Of a DNA stretch of 64,000 nucleotides, positions 51,778-61,438 are shown one piece after another. Source of the stretch: Kribbella italica (GTDB taxonomy: Bacteria; Actinomycetota; Actinomycetes; Propionibacteriales; Kribbellaceae); contig NZ_JACHMY010000001.1 of NCBI RefSeq assembly GCF_014205135.1, positions 3,534,001-3,598,000 of the forward strand. Direction: 5' to 3'. The notes beneath the pieces are model-generated. The model did no database searches, was not told the DNA's origin, and saw only the letters and a program-made list of their open reading frames with translations. Numbering within the stretch: position 1 is the first letter of the stretch; the number at the start of each line of letters is the position of its first letter. The translations under genes were made by a program, and so were the position numbers.

Positions 51778-53363
51778 CGCACGACCTCCTTGTGACGCAG
51801 CAGACCGAACGTGACGCCATCGACGAGCGCCTCCCAGGACGCTTCGACGATGTTGTGGCCGACCCCGACGGTCACCCACGATCCCTCTCCGTCACCGGTC
51901 TGGATGAGGACTCTGATGACCGCGTCCGTCCCATGCCCCTGGTCGAGGATCCGCACCTTGTAGTCGACCAGGTCGAACTTGTTCACCACCGGGTAGGCCC
52001 GCTCGATCGCGGCGCGCAGCGCGTGGTCCAACGCGTTGACCGGACCGTTGCCCTCACCGGTGACCACCTCGCGCTCGCCGCCGGCTACCAACTTCACCGT
52101 CGCCTCGGAGACCGCCTCGCCCTCGGCGCGCGACTCGGTGATCACCCGCCACGACTCGACGTCGAAGAAGCTCGCCCGCTCGCCGGTGACCTCCTCGGTC
52201 AGCAGCAGCTCGAACGACGCGTCGGCCGACTCGAAGGTGTACCCGCGGGCCTCCATCTCCTTGACCCGCTCGGTCACCCGCCCGACCAGGTCCTTGTCGT
52301 TGCCGAGGTCGAACCCGAGCTCGCGGCCCTTCAGCTCGACACTCGCCCGCCCGGCCATCTCGGAGACCAGCATTCGCATGTCGTTGCCGACCAGCGCCGG
52401 ATCCGTGTGCTGGTAGAGATCCGGGTCGACCTTGATCGCGCTGGCGTGCAGCCCGGCCTTGTGGGCGAACGCCGACAGCCCGACGTACGGCTGCCGCGCG
52501 GACGACGGGACGTTGGTCACCTCGGCGATCGCGTGCGCGATCCGGAACGACTCGGCCAGCTTGCCCGGCGGGAGCAGCTCCATCCCGCGCTTGAGCTCGA
52601 GGTTGGCCACGACGGCCAGGAGGTCCGCGTTGCCGGTCCGTTCGCCGTACCCGTTGATCGTGCCCTGCACGTGCGTCGCCCCGGCCTCCACGGCCGCGAT
52701 CGAGTTCGCCACCGCGCAGCCGCCGTCGTTGTGGGCGTGGATGCCGAGCCGCGCCCCGGTCGCCTCCAGTACTTCCCGTACGACGTCCTGCAGCTCGCGC
52801 GGCAGCGAGCCGCCGTTGGTGTCGCACAGCGCGACCACGTCGGCGCCGGCCTCGGCCGCGACCCGGACCACCTCGAGCGCGTACGCCTGGTTGGCCCGGT
52901 ACCCGTCGAAGAAGTGCTCGGTGTCGAGGAACACCCGCTGGCCGTGCTCGCGCAGGTGCTTCACGGTGTCCGCGACCATCCGCAGGTTCTCGTCGAGCGT
53001 CGTCCGCAGCGCCCGCTCGACGTGCGCGTCGTGGCTCTTGGCAACCAGCGTGACGACGTCCGCGCCGGAGTCCCGCAGCGCGGCGACCTGCGGGTCGTCG
53101 GCCGCGACCGCTCCCGGCTTGCAGGTCGCGCCGAACGCGGCGAACGTCGCGTGCCGCAGGTGCAGCTCGGTCCGCGCCCGGGCGAAGAACTCGGTGTCCT
53201 TCGGGACCGCACCCGGCCAGCCACCCTCGATGAACCCGACGCCCAAGTCGTCCAGGTGCTGCGCAATGGCGATCTTGTCGGCCACGGACAGCGCCAGACC
53301 CTCCTGCTGCGCGCCGTCGCGCAGAGTGGTGTCGTAGACGTGGAAATCGTCGGATCCGCTCAC
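51774..53363 (-). CDS. cimA: (R)-citramalate synthase
   Basis: A 529-residue enzyme joining acetyl-CoA and pyruvate to citramalate, the threonine-independent route to 2-oxobutyrate and isoleucine. DTTLRDGAQQEGLALSV holds the metal aspartate and catalytic arginine; FIEGGWPGAVPKD, IHAHNDGGCAVANSIAA with the metal histidines, and INGYGERTGNADLLAV complete the HMGL barrel. The C-terminal LeuA-type regulatory domain (residues 400-525) is present. Annotated elsewhere as 2-isopropylmalate synthase/homocitrate synthase family; CimA group by length and motifs. Preceded by a probable attenuator. Confidence 0.93.
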   Translation of the reverse strand: MSGSDDFHVYDTTLRDGAQQEGLALSVADKIAIAQHLDDLGVGFIEGGWPGAVPKDTEFFARARTELHLRHATFAAFGATCKPGAVAADDPQVAALRDSGADVVTLVAKSHDAHVERALRTTLDENLRMVADTVKHLREHGQRVFLDTEHFFDGYRANQAYALEVVRVAAEAGADVVALCDTNGGSLPRELQDVVREVLEATGARLGIHAHNDGGCAVANSIAAVEAGATHVQGTINGYGERTGNADLLAVVANLELKRGMELLPPGKLAESFRIAHAIAEVTNVPSSARQPYVGLSAFAHKAGLHASAIKVDPDLYQHTDPALVGNDMRMLVSEMAGRASVELKGRELGFDLGNDKDLVGRVTERVKEMEARGYTFESADASFELLLTEEVTGERASFFDVESWRVITESRAEGEAVSEATVKLVAGGEREVVTGEGNGPVNALDHALRAAIERAYPVVNKFDLVDYKVRILDQGHGTDAVIRVLIQTGDGEGSWVTVGVGHNIVEASWEALVDGVTFGLLRHKEVVR

Positions 53364-53400
53364 GGGGTCACCTTCCGGTGGATGGGGGCATCAGGCAAAC

Positions 53401-53428
53401 AAAAAACCTCCCGCACGGTGCGAGAGGT
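53401..53428 (-). terminator. Intrinsic terminator in the cimA leader (attenuator)
   Basis: On the minus strand ACCTCTCGCA pairs with TGCGGGAGGT (one G-U), loop CCG, followed by TTTTTTG. It lies 38 bases before the cimA start, not after a gene, so it can only cut transcription into cimA. A second hairpin (53431-53459; stem GCGCGCTCAG) precedes it. Confidence 0.85.
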
Positions 53429-53459
53429 CTGCGCGCTCAGGTCCTGCTGCTGAGCGCGC

Positions 53460-53489
53460 CTAGCCAATAATGACCCGGAAGTTCTTCAT
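53460..53489 (-). CDS. Leader peptide of the cimA attenuator
   Basis: ATG at 53489 opens nine codons, MKNFRVIIG, ending in TAG right at the foot of the first leader hairpin. Val-Ile-Ile are consecutive control codons for the pathway's products, as in classical branched-chain amino acid attenuators. No clear ribosome site, so the message may be leaderless, which is common for actinobacterial leader peptides. Confidence 0.7.
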   Translation of the reverse strand: MKNFRVIIG

Positions 53490-53595
53490 GACATTTTTCA
53501 GTCTGCCACAGCCCGTGGCCGACGGAACGAAATGTCTCGCAACGCGAACATCCAGTACGCCGATCAGTACTGCGGCGTGCGCCGCAGTCTCGTGC

Positions 53596-53994
53596 TCAGG
53601 CGGTGAGCGACCATTCCGGGGTGTCCCAGGCCGTGTAGAAGTCGTCCCGGTCCAGGGCCCGCAGGCCCCACTCGTCGCGGTCGAGCGCCTGGTCGGTCAG
53701 CCCGCCACGCTCGTCCTCGATCCGCTGCCACCAGTACCGGGTGATCGCGCCGTCCTCGCCGACGTGCAGCTCCCGGACGACGACCCACTCCCGCTCGTGC
53801 CACACCGCCTCGAACAGCCGATCCGTGCCGTCCTCGTCGGCCCGCGCCCCGAAGGTCCGCGCGGCGGTCCCGCGATCCAGGTCGCGGATCAGCTCGACCG
53901 AGGCGCGAAAGGCTGCCCGGGTGCCTTCGTCCCACTCCCGCACCCGGGCGAGCTCCGCGTAGTACCGGTCGACGTCGTCCGGAAAGTCGCTCAT
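53596..53994 (-). CDS. Conserved hypothetical protein
   Basis: A 132-residue, strongly acidic, Trp-rich soluble protein (DDVDRYYAELARVREWDE, EAVWHEREWVVVREL, TRYWWQRIEDERGGL, DDFYTAWDTPEWSL). No recognised domain, signal or membrane segment. Between cimA and ilvE on the same strand, but separated from both by gaps, so it may be a separate unit. Confidence 0.7.
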   Translation of the reverse strand: MSDFPDDVDRYYAELARVREWDEGTRAAFRASVELIRDLDRGTAARTFGARADEDGTDRLFEAVWHEREWVVVRELHVGEDGAITRYWWQRIEDERGGLTDQALDRDEWGLRALDRDDFYTAWDTPEWSLTA

Positions 53995-54042
53995 GGCGGC
54001 GACCCTACCGAACGCACCTGAAGAAATACTTTGAAAACGAGG

Positions 54043-55134
54043 TCAGCAGATCCTGCTCATCCAGCCGTGGGTGTCCGGGGTCCGGCCGTACTGGAGGTCG
54101 AGCAGCGCACTGCGGACCGCCGCGGTGACCGGGCCGCCGTTGCCGTCGGCGACCTGGACCTCGCCGCCGTTCCACTTCAGGGACGCGACCGGCGTGATGA
54201 CGGCCGCCGTACCGCAGGCGAACACCTCGCGGATCCGGCCGGACGCCGCGCCGTCGCGCCACTCGTCGATCGAGATCTTGCGCTCGGTGACGGTGTGGCC
54301 GAGGTCGGTGACGAGTTTCAGGATCGAGTCCCGGGTGACGCCCTCGAGGATCGTGCCGGACAGCTCGGGGGTGACCACGGAGCCGTCGTCGAGCACGAAG
54401 TACAGGTTCATCCCGCCGAGCTCTTCGACCCACTTCTTCTCGACCGCGTCCAGGAACGCGACCTGGTCGCAGCCCTGCTCGATCGCCTCGGCCTGGGCCA
54501 GCAGCGACGAGGCGTAGTTGCCACCGGTCTTGGCCGCGCCGGTCCCACCGGGCGCGGCGCGGGTGTACTCCTCGCTGAGCCAGATCCGGACCGGCTTGAC
54601 GCCCTTGGCGAAGTACGAGCCGGCCGGCGACGCGATCACGCAGTACGTGACCTGGGCCGACGGGCGGACACCGAGGAACGGGTCCGAGCCGAACATGAAC
54701 GGCCGCAGGTACAGCGAGGTCTCGCCGCCACTGGGCACCCACGCCTTGTCCAGCTCGACCAGCTTGGTCAGCGAGTCGAGAAAGGCCGTCTCCGGCAGCT
54801 CCGGCAGCGCGAGTCGGTGCGCCGACCGGTTGAACCGGGCCGCGTTGGCGTCGGGCCGGAAGGTGTGGATCGAGTCGTCGGGGTGCCGGTAGGCCTTCAT
54901 CCCCTCGAAGATGGTCTGGGCGTAGTGGAACACCGAGGTCGCCGGAGACAGCTCCAGCGGTCCGAAGGCGGTGATCCTCGCGTCGTGCCAGCCGAACTCC
55001 GCGTTCCACGTGGCGATCGCCATGTGGTCGGTGAAGTACTGCCCGAACCCTGGGTTCGCCAGGATCGTGGCGCGCTGGTCGTCGCTGGCCGGTTGGGTGT
55101 TGGGCTCAACGGTGAACTGCAGATCGGCGCTCAT
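54043..55134 (-). CDS. ilvE: Branched-chain amino acid aminotransferase
   Basis: A 363-residue fold-type IV PLP enzyme making leucine, isoleucine and valine from their keto acids. VFHYAQTIFEGMKAYR, SLYLRPFMFGSDPFLGV, the cofactor lysine in AKTGGNYASSLLAQ, ELGGMNLYFVLDDG, and TGTAAVITPV-like CGTAAVITPVASL are all present. The ATG at 55134 is chosen over a TTG eight codons earlier. Part of the ilv/leu/ser cluster. Confidence 0.95.
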   Translation of the reverse strand: MSADLQFTVEPNTQPASDDQRATILANPGFGQYFTDHMAIATWNAEFGWHDARITAFGPLELSPATSVFHYAQTIFEGMKAYRHPDDSIHTFRPDANAARFNRSAHRLALPELPETAFLDSLTKLVELDKAWVPSGGETSLYLRPFMFGSDPFLGVRPSAQVTYCVIASPAGSYFAKGVKPVRIWLSEEYTRAAPGGTGAAKTGGNYASSLLAQAEAIEQGCDQVAFLDAVEKKWVEELGGMNLYFVLDDGSVVTPELSGTILEGVTRDSILKLVTDLGHTVTERKISIDEWRDGAASGRIREVFACGTAAVITPVASLKWNGGEVQVADGNGGPVTAAVRSALLDLQYGRTPDTHGWMSRIC

Positions 55135-55224
55135 GTGCGCACCGTACCTCTCGAACAACTGGTCAGGCGAGCGCCGAAACGGCCGCCTGACGCTGGTGTC
55201 CGGCAGTCGAGCGAAGCCATCTCA

Positions 55225-56277
55225 TCACCCGGCCGCGCGCTTGGCGATCGCGTCACCGATCTCCGACGTGGTCCGGGCGCCACCGGCGGTGCGCTCCTCG
55301 ATGTCCGCGGTCACCGCGGCCTCGATCGCGGCCGCGGCCTCGGTCAGGCCGAGGTGGTCGCACAGCAGCGCCGCCGACAGGATCGCCGCGGTCGGGTCCG
55401 CCTTCTGCTGACCGGCGATGTCCGGCGCGGAGCCGTGCACCGGCTCGAACATGCTCGGCGCGGTCTTGTCCGGGTTGATGTTGCCGCTCGCGGCCAGCCC
55501 GATCCCACCGCTGATCGCCGCGGCGAGGTCGGTGAGGATGTCGCCGAACAGGTTGTCGGTGACGATCACGTCGAACCGCGCCGGGTCGGTGACCAGGAAG
55601 ATGGTCGCCGCGTCCACGTGCAGGTAGTCGACCGCGATGTCGGGGAACTCGGTCGCGACCGCGTCGACGGTCCGCTTCCACAGGTGCCCGGCGTGCACGA
55701 GCACGTTGTTCTTGTGCACGAGCGTGAGCTTCTTGCGCGGCCGGGCCTGGGCCCGCGCGAACGCGTCCCGGACGACCCGCTCCACGCCGTACGCCGTGTT
55801 GACCGACACCTCGGTGGCGATCTCGGCCGGCGTGCCGACGCGCAGGGCGCCGCCGTTGCCGACGTACGGGCCCTCGGTGCCCTCGCGGACGACGACGAAG
55901 TCGACCTCGCCCGGGGCGGCCAGCGGGGAACCCACCGACGGGTAGATCTTCGACGGCCGCAGGTTCACGTAGTGGTCCAGGGCGAACCGCAGCTTGAGCA
56001 GCAGACCACGCTCGAGAACGCCGGACGGCACGGTCGGGTCGCCGACGGCGCCGAGCAGGATCGCGTCGTGCTGGCGAATCTCCGCGAGCTCGGCGTCCGG
56101 CAGCGTCTCGCCGGTCGCGTGCCAGCGCTTCGCGCCCAGGTCGTACTCGGTCCGGTCGAACGTCACGCCGTGGACCGCGCTGACCGCGTCGAGCACCTTG
56201 AGTGCCTCGGCCGTCACCTCGGGCCCGATCCCGTCGCCACCGACGACGGCCAGCGTGAAGGTCTTCTGTGTGCTCAC
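55225..56277 (-). CDS. leuB: 3-isopropylmalate dehydrogenase
   Basis: A 350-residue NAD-dependent decarboxylating dehydrogenase of leucine synthesis. [17 protein letters not shown], the substrate arginines in [59 protein letters not shown] with metal aspartates, and [17 protein letters not shown]. The GTG at 56277 has GGGGGAGA upstream and overlaps the stop of a 54-residue gene. Confidence 0.95.
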   Translation of the reverse strand: MSTQKTFTLAVVGGDGIGPEVTAEALKVLDAVSAVHGVTFDRTEYDLGAKRWHATGETLPDAELAEIRQHDAILLGAVGDPTVPSGVLERGLLLKLRFALDHYVNLRPSKIYPSVGSPLAAPGEVDFVVVREGTEGPYVGNGGALRVGTPAEIATEVSVNTAYGVERVVRDAFARAQARPRKKLTLVHKNNVLVHAGHLWKRTVDAVATEFPDIAVDYLHVDAATIFLVTDPARFDVIVTDNLFGDILTDLAAAISGGIGLAASGNINPDKTAPSMFEPVHGSAPDIAGQQKADPTAAILSAALLCDHLGLTEAAAAIEAAVTADIEERTAGGARTTSEIGDAIAKRAAG

Positions 56278-56438
56278 TTCTTGGGTTCTCCCCCGTTGTC
56301 GCGGCGGTTCATGGCCTCTTGGACGGCCCGGGCCTCGGACGCGGTCTCGCTCGCCGCGCGAGCGGGCCGGCGACGCCGGGCCGTCTTGCGCTCGGAAGCA
56401 TCGATCGCGGGCCAGTTGGCTGGGTACATGTCGTACAT
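56274..56438 (-). CDS. 54-residue protein coupled to leuB
   Basis: Begins [17 protein letters not shown] at ATG 56438, which has GGGAGGAGCAGC directly upstream, one of the best ribosome sites in the window. It is basic in the middle ([13 protein letters not shown]), with a helix-forming end ([16 protein letters not shown]), and its TGA overlaps the leuB GTG by four bases. No known family. Probably a real small protein or a translational lead-in for leuB. Confidence 0.7.
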   Translation of the reverse strand: MYDMYPANWPAIDASERKTARRRRPARAASETASEARAVQEAMNRRDNGGEPKK

Positions 56439-56529
56439 GCTGCTCCTCCCGATCAGGGTCTCGCGGGCGGCAGGGTGGCTCCAAAATTACTCTGACGTCC
56501 GACTATTTCACCACAATGCGGGCACTACG

Positions 56530-56544
56530 TCCCACTATGTGAGA
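56530..56544. promoter_or_regulatory. Palindrome TCCCACTATGTGAGA in the leuB divergent promoter region
   Basis: A 15-base palindrome with one mismatch, between the leuB-side small gene (start 56438) and the plus-strand methyltransferase (start 56588). A second similar stretch, CACAATGCGGGCACTACG, lies just to the left. Likely operator; I cannot name the regulator. Confidence 0.45.
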
Positions 56545-56587
56545 TACCAGTGACAGCGCTGGACCGAAGCTGTGCAACTCTCAACCG

Positions 56588-57154
56588 GTGAGCGCTCCCC
56601 CAGAACTGCCGCCGCTGGTGTCGGCGGCCCTCAGCCTGTCCGGCCGGCGCGGATTCGTCAGCTCGACCCGTAACGAGACCGGCCGGCTGCTCGCGACCCT
56701 TGCGGCGTCGCGGACCGGTACGGTCGGCGAACTCGGCACGGGCTGCGGGGTCGGCTCGGCCTGGCTGCGCAGCGGCGTGGCCGAAGGGACGAAGATCGTC
56801 ACCGCCGAGAGTGATCCCGAGCTCGCCAAGGCGGTGGCCGAGCTGTTCGCCGCCGACGAGCGGATCGAGGTCGTCGAGGCGGACTGGACCGCGCTGATCG
56901 AGCGCGGCCCGTTCTCACTGCTGTTCGTCGACGCGCGCGAGGCGAAGCTGTCCGCCCGCGACGTGGTCGCCGAGGTGGTCGAGCCCGGCGGGTTCGTCGT
57001 CCTCGACGACTTCACGCCGTCCGCGGTCTGGCCCCCGATGTACGAGGGCCGCGTCGACACCCTGCGCCAGGAGTGGCTGCAGGACAAGCGCTTCACCACC
57101 GTCGAGGTGATGGTCGCCCCCGACGCCGCCGTACTGCTCGCCACTCGGCGCTAG
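56588..57154 (+). CDS. O-methyltransferase-like SAM-dependent methyltransferase
   Basis: A 188-residue class I methyltransferase close to the catechol/caffeoyl-CoA type. VGELGTGCGVGSAWLRSG (motif I), TKIVTAESDPELAKAV, FSLLFVDAREAKLSARDVV and EPGGFVVLDDFTPS with the Asp-Asp metal site. GTG start without a clear ribosome site. Transcribed opposite to the surrounding cluster. Substrate unknown. Confidence 0.85.
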   Translation: MSAPPELPPLVSAALSLSGRRGFVSSTRNETGRLLATLAASRTGTVGELGTGCGVGSAWLRSGVAEGTKIVTAESDPELAKAVAELFAADERIEVVEADWTALIERGPFSLLFVDAREAKLSARDVVAEVVEPGGFVVLDDFTPSAVWPPMYEGRVDTLRQEWLQDKRFTTVEVMVAPDAAVLLATRR

Positions 57155-57164
57155 AAACACAGGT

Positions 57165-57205
57165 GGGCCCGAGCCACGCCTCCCGGGTGGGAGGGGCTCG
57201 GGCCC
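57165..57205 (+). terminator. Hairpin after the methyltransferase
   Basis: GGGCCCGAGCC and GGCTCGGGCCC (11 bases) enclose a second stem CCTCCC/GGGAGG. Strong two-part hairpin 11 bases past the stop. Confidence 0.65.
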
Positions 57206-57255
57206 TGGCCGGCCGCCATGCGCCTGCGGGCGGCAGGCCGGTCCTGCACTTCAAG

Positions 57256-57298
57256 TGTGACGGTCTCCTGGGGTCAGTGCTGCCCCAGGAGTGTCACA
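57256..57298 (-). terminator. Hairpin after serA
   Basis: TGTGACGGTCTCCTGGGG and CCCCAGGAGTGTCACA pair over 14-15 positions with two bulged or mismatched bases, eight bases past the serA stop. Likely serA terminator. Confidence 0.65.
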
Positions 57299-57305
57299 GT
57301 CACGC

Positions 57306-58904
57306 CTAGGCCTCCAGGTCGACGGTCCGCGCGGTGTCGGCCTGTACGGCGGACGCGATGTCGTCCAGCTTGGCCGGCGGGATGCTCGAGTCGACGCTCA
57401 GCGCGACCAGCGCCTTGCCGCCCTTGCGGTCCCGGCTGACCTGCATGCCCGCGATGTTGATGTCGGACTCGCCCAGGATCCGGCCGACCGCGCCGACGAT
57501 GCCCGGACGGTCCTCGTAGCTGAGGAACGCCAGGTGTGCCGACAGCTCGATCTCCAGGTCGAACCCGTCGATCTCGACCAGCCGCTCGGACTGCTTGACA
57601 CCGACCAGCGTGCCGGACACCGACACCTGGCCGCCGTCGGCCAGCGTGCCGCGCAGGGTGATCAGGTTGCGGTGCTCCGGGCTGTCGTGGTCGGTGACGA
57701 GCCGGACCTCGAGGCCCCGCTCGGCGGCCAGCAGCGGCGCGTTCACGTAGGAGACGTTGTCCTCGACGACGTCCGCGAAGACACCCTTCAGCGCGGCCAG
57801 CTCGAGCACCTTCACGTCGTACTGCGTGATCTCGCCGCGGACCTCGACGTCGAGCTGCTGCGCGACGCCACCGGCCAGCGCGGTGAAGATCCGGCCCAGC
57901 TTCTCGGTCAGCGCGATGCCCGGGCGGACCTCCTCGGCGATCACGCCGCCCTGGACGTTGACCGCGTCCGGGACCAGCTCGCCGGACAGCGCGAGGCGCA
58001 CGGACTTGGCGACCGCGATCCCGGCCTTCTCCTGCGCCTCGTCGGTGGACGCGCCCAGGTGCGGGGTGGCCACGACGTTCTCGAACTCGAACAGCGGGGA
58101 GTCGGTGCACGGCTCCTTGGCGAACACGTCCAGCCCGGCGGCCGCGACGCGGCCCTCCTTCAGCGCGGAGTACAGCGCCTGCTCGTCGACGATGCCACCG
58201 CGGGCGGCGTTGACGATGATGACCTCGGGCTTGACCTTGTGCAGCTGCTCGTCACCGATCAGGCCGATCGTCTCCGGCGTCTTCGGCAGGTGCACGGAGA
58301 TGAAGTCGGACGCGGCCAGCAGCTCGTCCAGGGACGCGAGCCGGACCCCCATCTGCGCGGCGCGACCGGCCTGCACGTACGGGTCGTAGGCGATCACGTT
58401 CATCCCGAAGGCGGCCAGCCGCTGCGCGACCAGGACACCGATCTTGCCGAGGCCGACGATGCCGACGGTCTTCTCGAACAGCTCGACACCGGAGTACTTG
58501 CTGCGCTTCCACTCGCCGTTCTTCAGCGACTGGTCGGCGGCCGGGACGCGGCGGGCCGCGGCCAGCAGCAGCGCGACCGCGAGCTCGGCGGCGCTGACGA
58601 TGTTCGAGGTCGGGGCGTTCACGACCATCACGCCGGCCTGGGTGGCGGCCTTGACGTCGACGTTGTCGAGACCGACGCCCGCGCGGGCGACGACCTTGAG
58701 CTTCTTCGCCGCGGCCAGCGCCTCGGCGTCGACCTTGGTGGCGCTGCGGATCAGGATCGCGTCCACGTCGGCGATCGCGGGAATCAGCTCGGCGCGGTCG
58801 GCACCGTTGGCGTGCCGGATCTCGAAGTCCGGCCCGAGGGCCTCGACGGTGGCGGGAGACAGCTCTTCGGCGATCAGGACGACGGGTCGGGTGACGTCAG
58901 TCAT
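57306..58904 (-). CDS. serA: D-3-phosphoglycerate dehydrogenase
   Basis: A 532-residue enzyme opening serine synthesis. Substrate half ILIRSATKVDAEAL and VVARAGVGLDNVD; NAD fold VGIVGLGKIGVLVAQRLA; RGGIVDEQAL, and catalytic pair in ATPHLGASTDEAQ. The long form is complete: an intervening regulatory domain (about 320-450) and a C-terminal ACT domain beginning FLSYEDRPGIVGAVG, so serine feedback is likely. ATG at 58904 with AGGAG upstream. Confidence 0.95.
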   Translation of the reverse strand: MTDVTRPVVLIAEELSPATVEALGPDFEIRHANGADRAELIPAIADVDAILIRSATKVDAEALAAAKKLKVVARAGVGLDNVDVKAATQAGVMVVNAPTSNIVSAAELAVALLLAAARRVPAADQSLKNGEWKRSKYSGVELFEKTVGIVGLGKIGVLVAQRLAAFGMNVIAYDPYVQAGRAAQMGVRLASLDELLAASDFISVHLPKTPETIGLIGDEQLHKVKPEVIIVNAARGGIVDEQALYSALKEGRVAAAGLDVFAKEPCTDSPLFEFENVVATPHLGASTDEAQEKAGIAVAKSVRLALSGELVPDAVNVQGGVIAEEVRPGIALTEKLGRIFTALAGGVAQQLDVEVRGEITQYDVKVLELAALKGVFADVVEDNVSYVNAPLLAAERGLEVRLVTDHDSPEHRNLITLRGTLADGGQVSVSGTLVGVKQSERLVEIDGFDLEIELSAHLAFLSYEDRPGIVGAVGRILGESDINIAGMQVSRDRKGGKALVALSVDSSIPPAKLDDIASAVQADTARTVDLEA

Positions 58905-59000
58905 GACAGACAACTCCTGCTGGGAAGCGGTAGGTGGCTCAAAACAGAGCACCGCGCTGTGCCCGCTGACTGCGATGTTACCAGTTGCTCCGAGTCACGC

Positions 59001-60224
59001 TCAGTCGGTCTCACAGCCCGCTTCGTTCTTCAACGTTCCCGCCCCGTCGATCCGCAGCTTCTGCTGCTCACGGACCAGGTGGTACTGGATCCGCAGCTGC
59101 GCGCACGTCTGTCCCTTGGCCTGCGCGCTGGTCGGCGAGAACAGCACCGTGAAGGTCATCTCGGCGTTCGCGGCCGCTCCGGCGGCGCTGACCTTCTCGA
59201 TCACCGCGCCGAACGCGTACGACGTACCGTGCTTGCTCTCGTCGATCTTCGCCGAGCTCAGCGCGCGCAGCCGCTGCGAGTAGGTGAGCTGCATGGCGTC
59301 GAAGTCGTGCAGGTTGAGCGTGTTCAGGTAGGCGGCCAGGGCGGTGTTGACCTCGCCGGCCAGCGGGGTGTTCGCCACCGCGAGATCGGGCTCGACCGGG
59401 CTCTGCGGCCCGCGCGACTGACAGGTCTTGGTCGGCGCCGCGGTGACGCCCTCCGCGTCCGGGCTCAGGGGCAACCGGTCGCGATCGATGATCTTGCCGG
59501 AAGCAACGGTCTCACCGGTGAGCAGACCGATCAGGCGGCCTTTGCGGTCGACCATCGGCGCACCGAGGGCGCCTGCGTCGACGAGGCCCGTGAGCGGGAT
59601 CGGCTGCTCGGCCGTGCCGACCTGCGAGACGACTTGCCGTCCGGTCAGGTCGTACCCGACCAGTGCCCGGTCCGCCTTCGGGTCGGGGAGTTTCGGCGCG
59701 ACGACGGCCGTCGGCTTGTCCGCCCGGCCGGCCATCGTCAGAACGGCGACCCCGTCGGCGGTGACGCCTCGTACGGTGACCCGCCGGACCTTGCCGTCCT
59801 GGGTCAGTACGGCGACCGAGACCGGAAACCGGATCGCCGACGTCGCCGTCAGCACGGTTCCACCGGGCAGCATCACACCGGACGCCTGGCCCGTGCCCTC
59901 GCAGGTCGTCGCCAGCACCCGCACCACGACGGGCCCGGCGGAGTCCAGCACGTCGCCGGGGTCCAGGCTCAGGCTGTCCGCCCGCACCAACCACCCCGCT
60001 GCGGCTCCGAGCACGAGCACGAACACCACCAGCGGCAGCACGAACCGCGGCCGGAACCTCGGCGGCAACGGCGGCTCGCTGCCTGCTCCCCCGTCCACCG
60101 TCCGCCGGCGTGGCTCGATCGTCGTCCCCGGACCGCTCGGCAGGCGCGTCTCGTCGTTCTCGCTCGCCCAACTCGGGATCCGGCGCGGCGGGCGTGGCAG
60201 GTCGCCGCGGCCCTGCTCAGCCAT
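59001..60224 (-). CDS. Membrane-anchored trypsin-like protein lacking catalytic residues
   Basis: A 407-residue protein. A proline/arginine-rich cytoplasmic head, one membrane segment (FVLPLVVFVLVLGAAAGWLV, about residues 61-80), then an outside chymotrypsin-like fold: ASGVMLPGGTVLTATSAIRF where the usual TxxHV histidine is missing, DGVAVLTM, and GALGAPMVDRKGRLIGLL where the GNSGGP serine is alanine. After about residue 290 a separate domain follows with three cysteines. A pseudo-protease by these changes; role unknown. Between serA and ilvC but with its own gaps. Confidence 0.7.
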   Translation of the reverse strand: MAEQGRGDLPRPPRRIPSWASENDETRLPSGPGTTIEPRRRTVDGGAGSEPPLPPRFRPRFVLPLVVFVLVLGAAAGWLVRADSLSLDPGDVLDSAGPVVVRVLATTCEGTGQASGVMLPGGTVLTATSAIRFPVSVAVLTQDGKVRRVTVRGVTADGVAVLTMAGRADKPTAVVAPKLPDPKADRALVGYDLTGRQVVSQVGTAEQPIPLTGLVDAGALGAPMVDRKGRLIGLLTGETVASGKIIDRDRLPLSPDAEGVTAAPTKTCQSRGPQSPVEPDLAVANTPLAGEVNTALAAYLNTLNLHDFDAMQLTYSQRLRALSSAKIDESKHGTSYAFGAVIEKVSAAGAAANAEMTFTVLFSPTSAQAKGQTCAQLRIQYHLVREQQKLRIDGAGTLKNEAGCETD

Positions 60225-60331
60225 CCCTGCCTCCCCCAGTCCGGTCCGGTCCCGATTCTGTCAGACAACGGAGCGACGCCCAGGCCACACGCGGTGACCT
60301 GGGCGTCGTCGGTACGGCGTACCGCGGTGGC

Positions 60332-61423
<1,092 letters not shown>

Positions 61424-61438
61424 TCAGGGGTGGACCGC

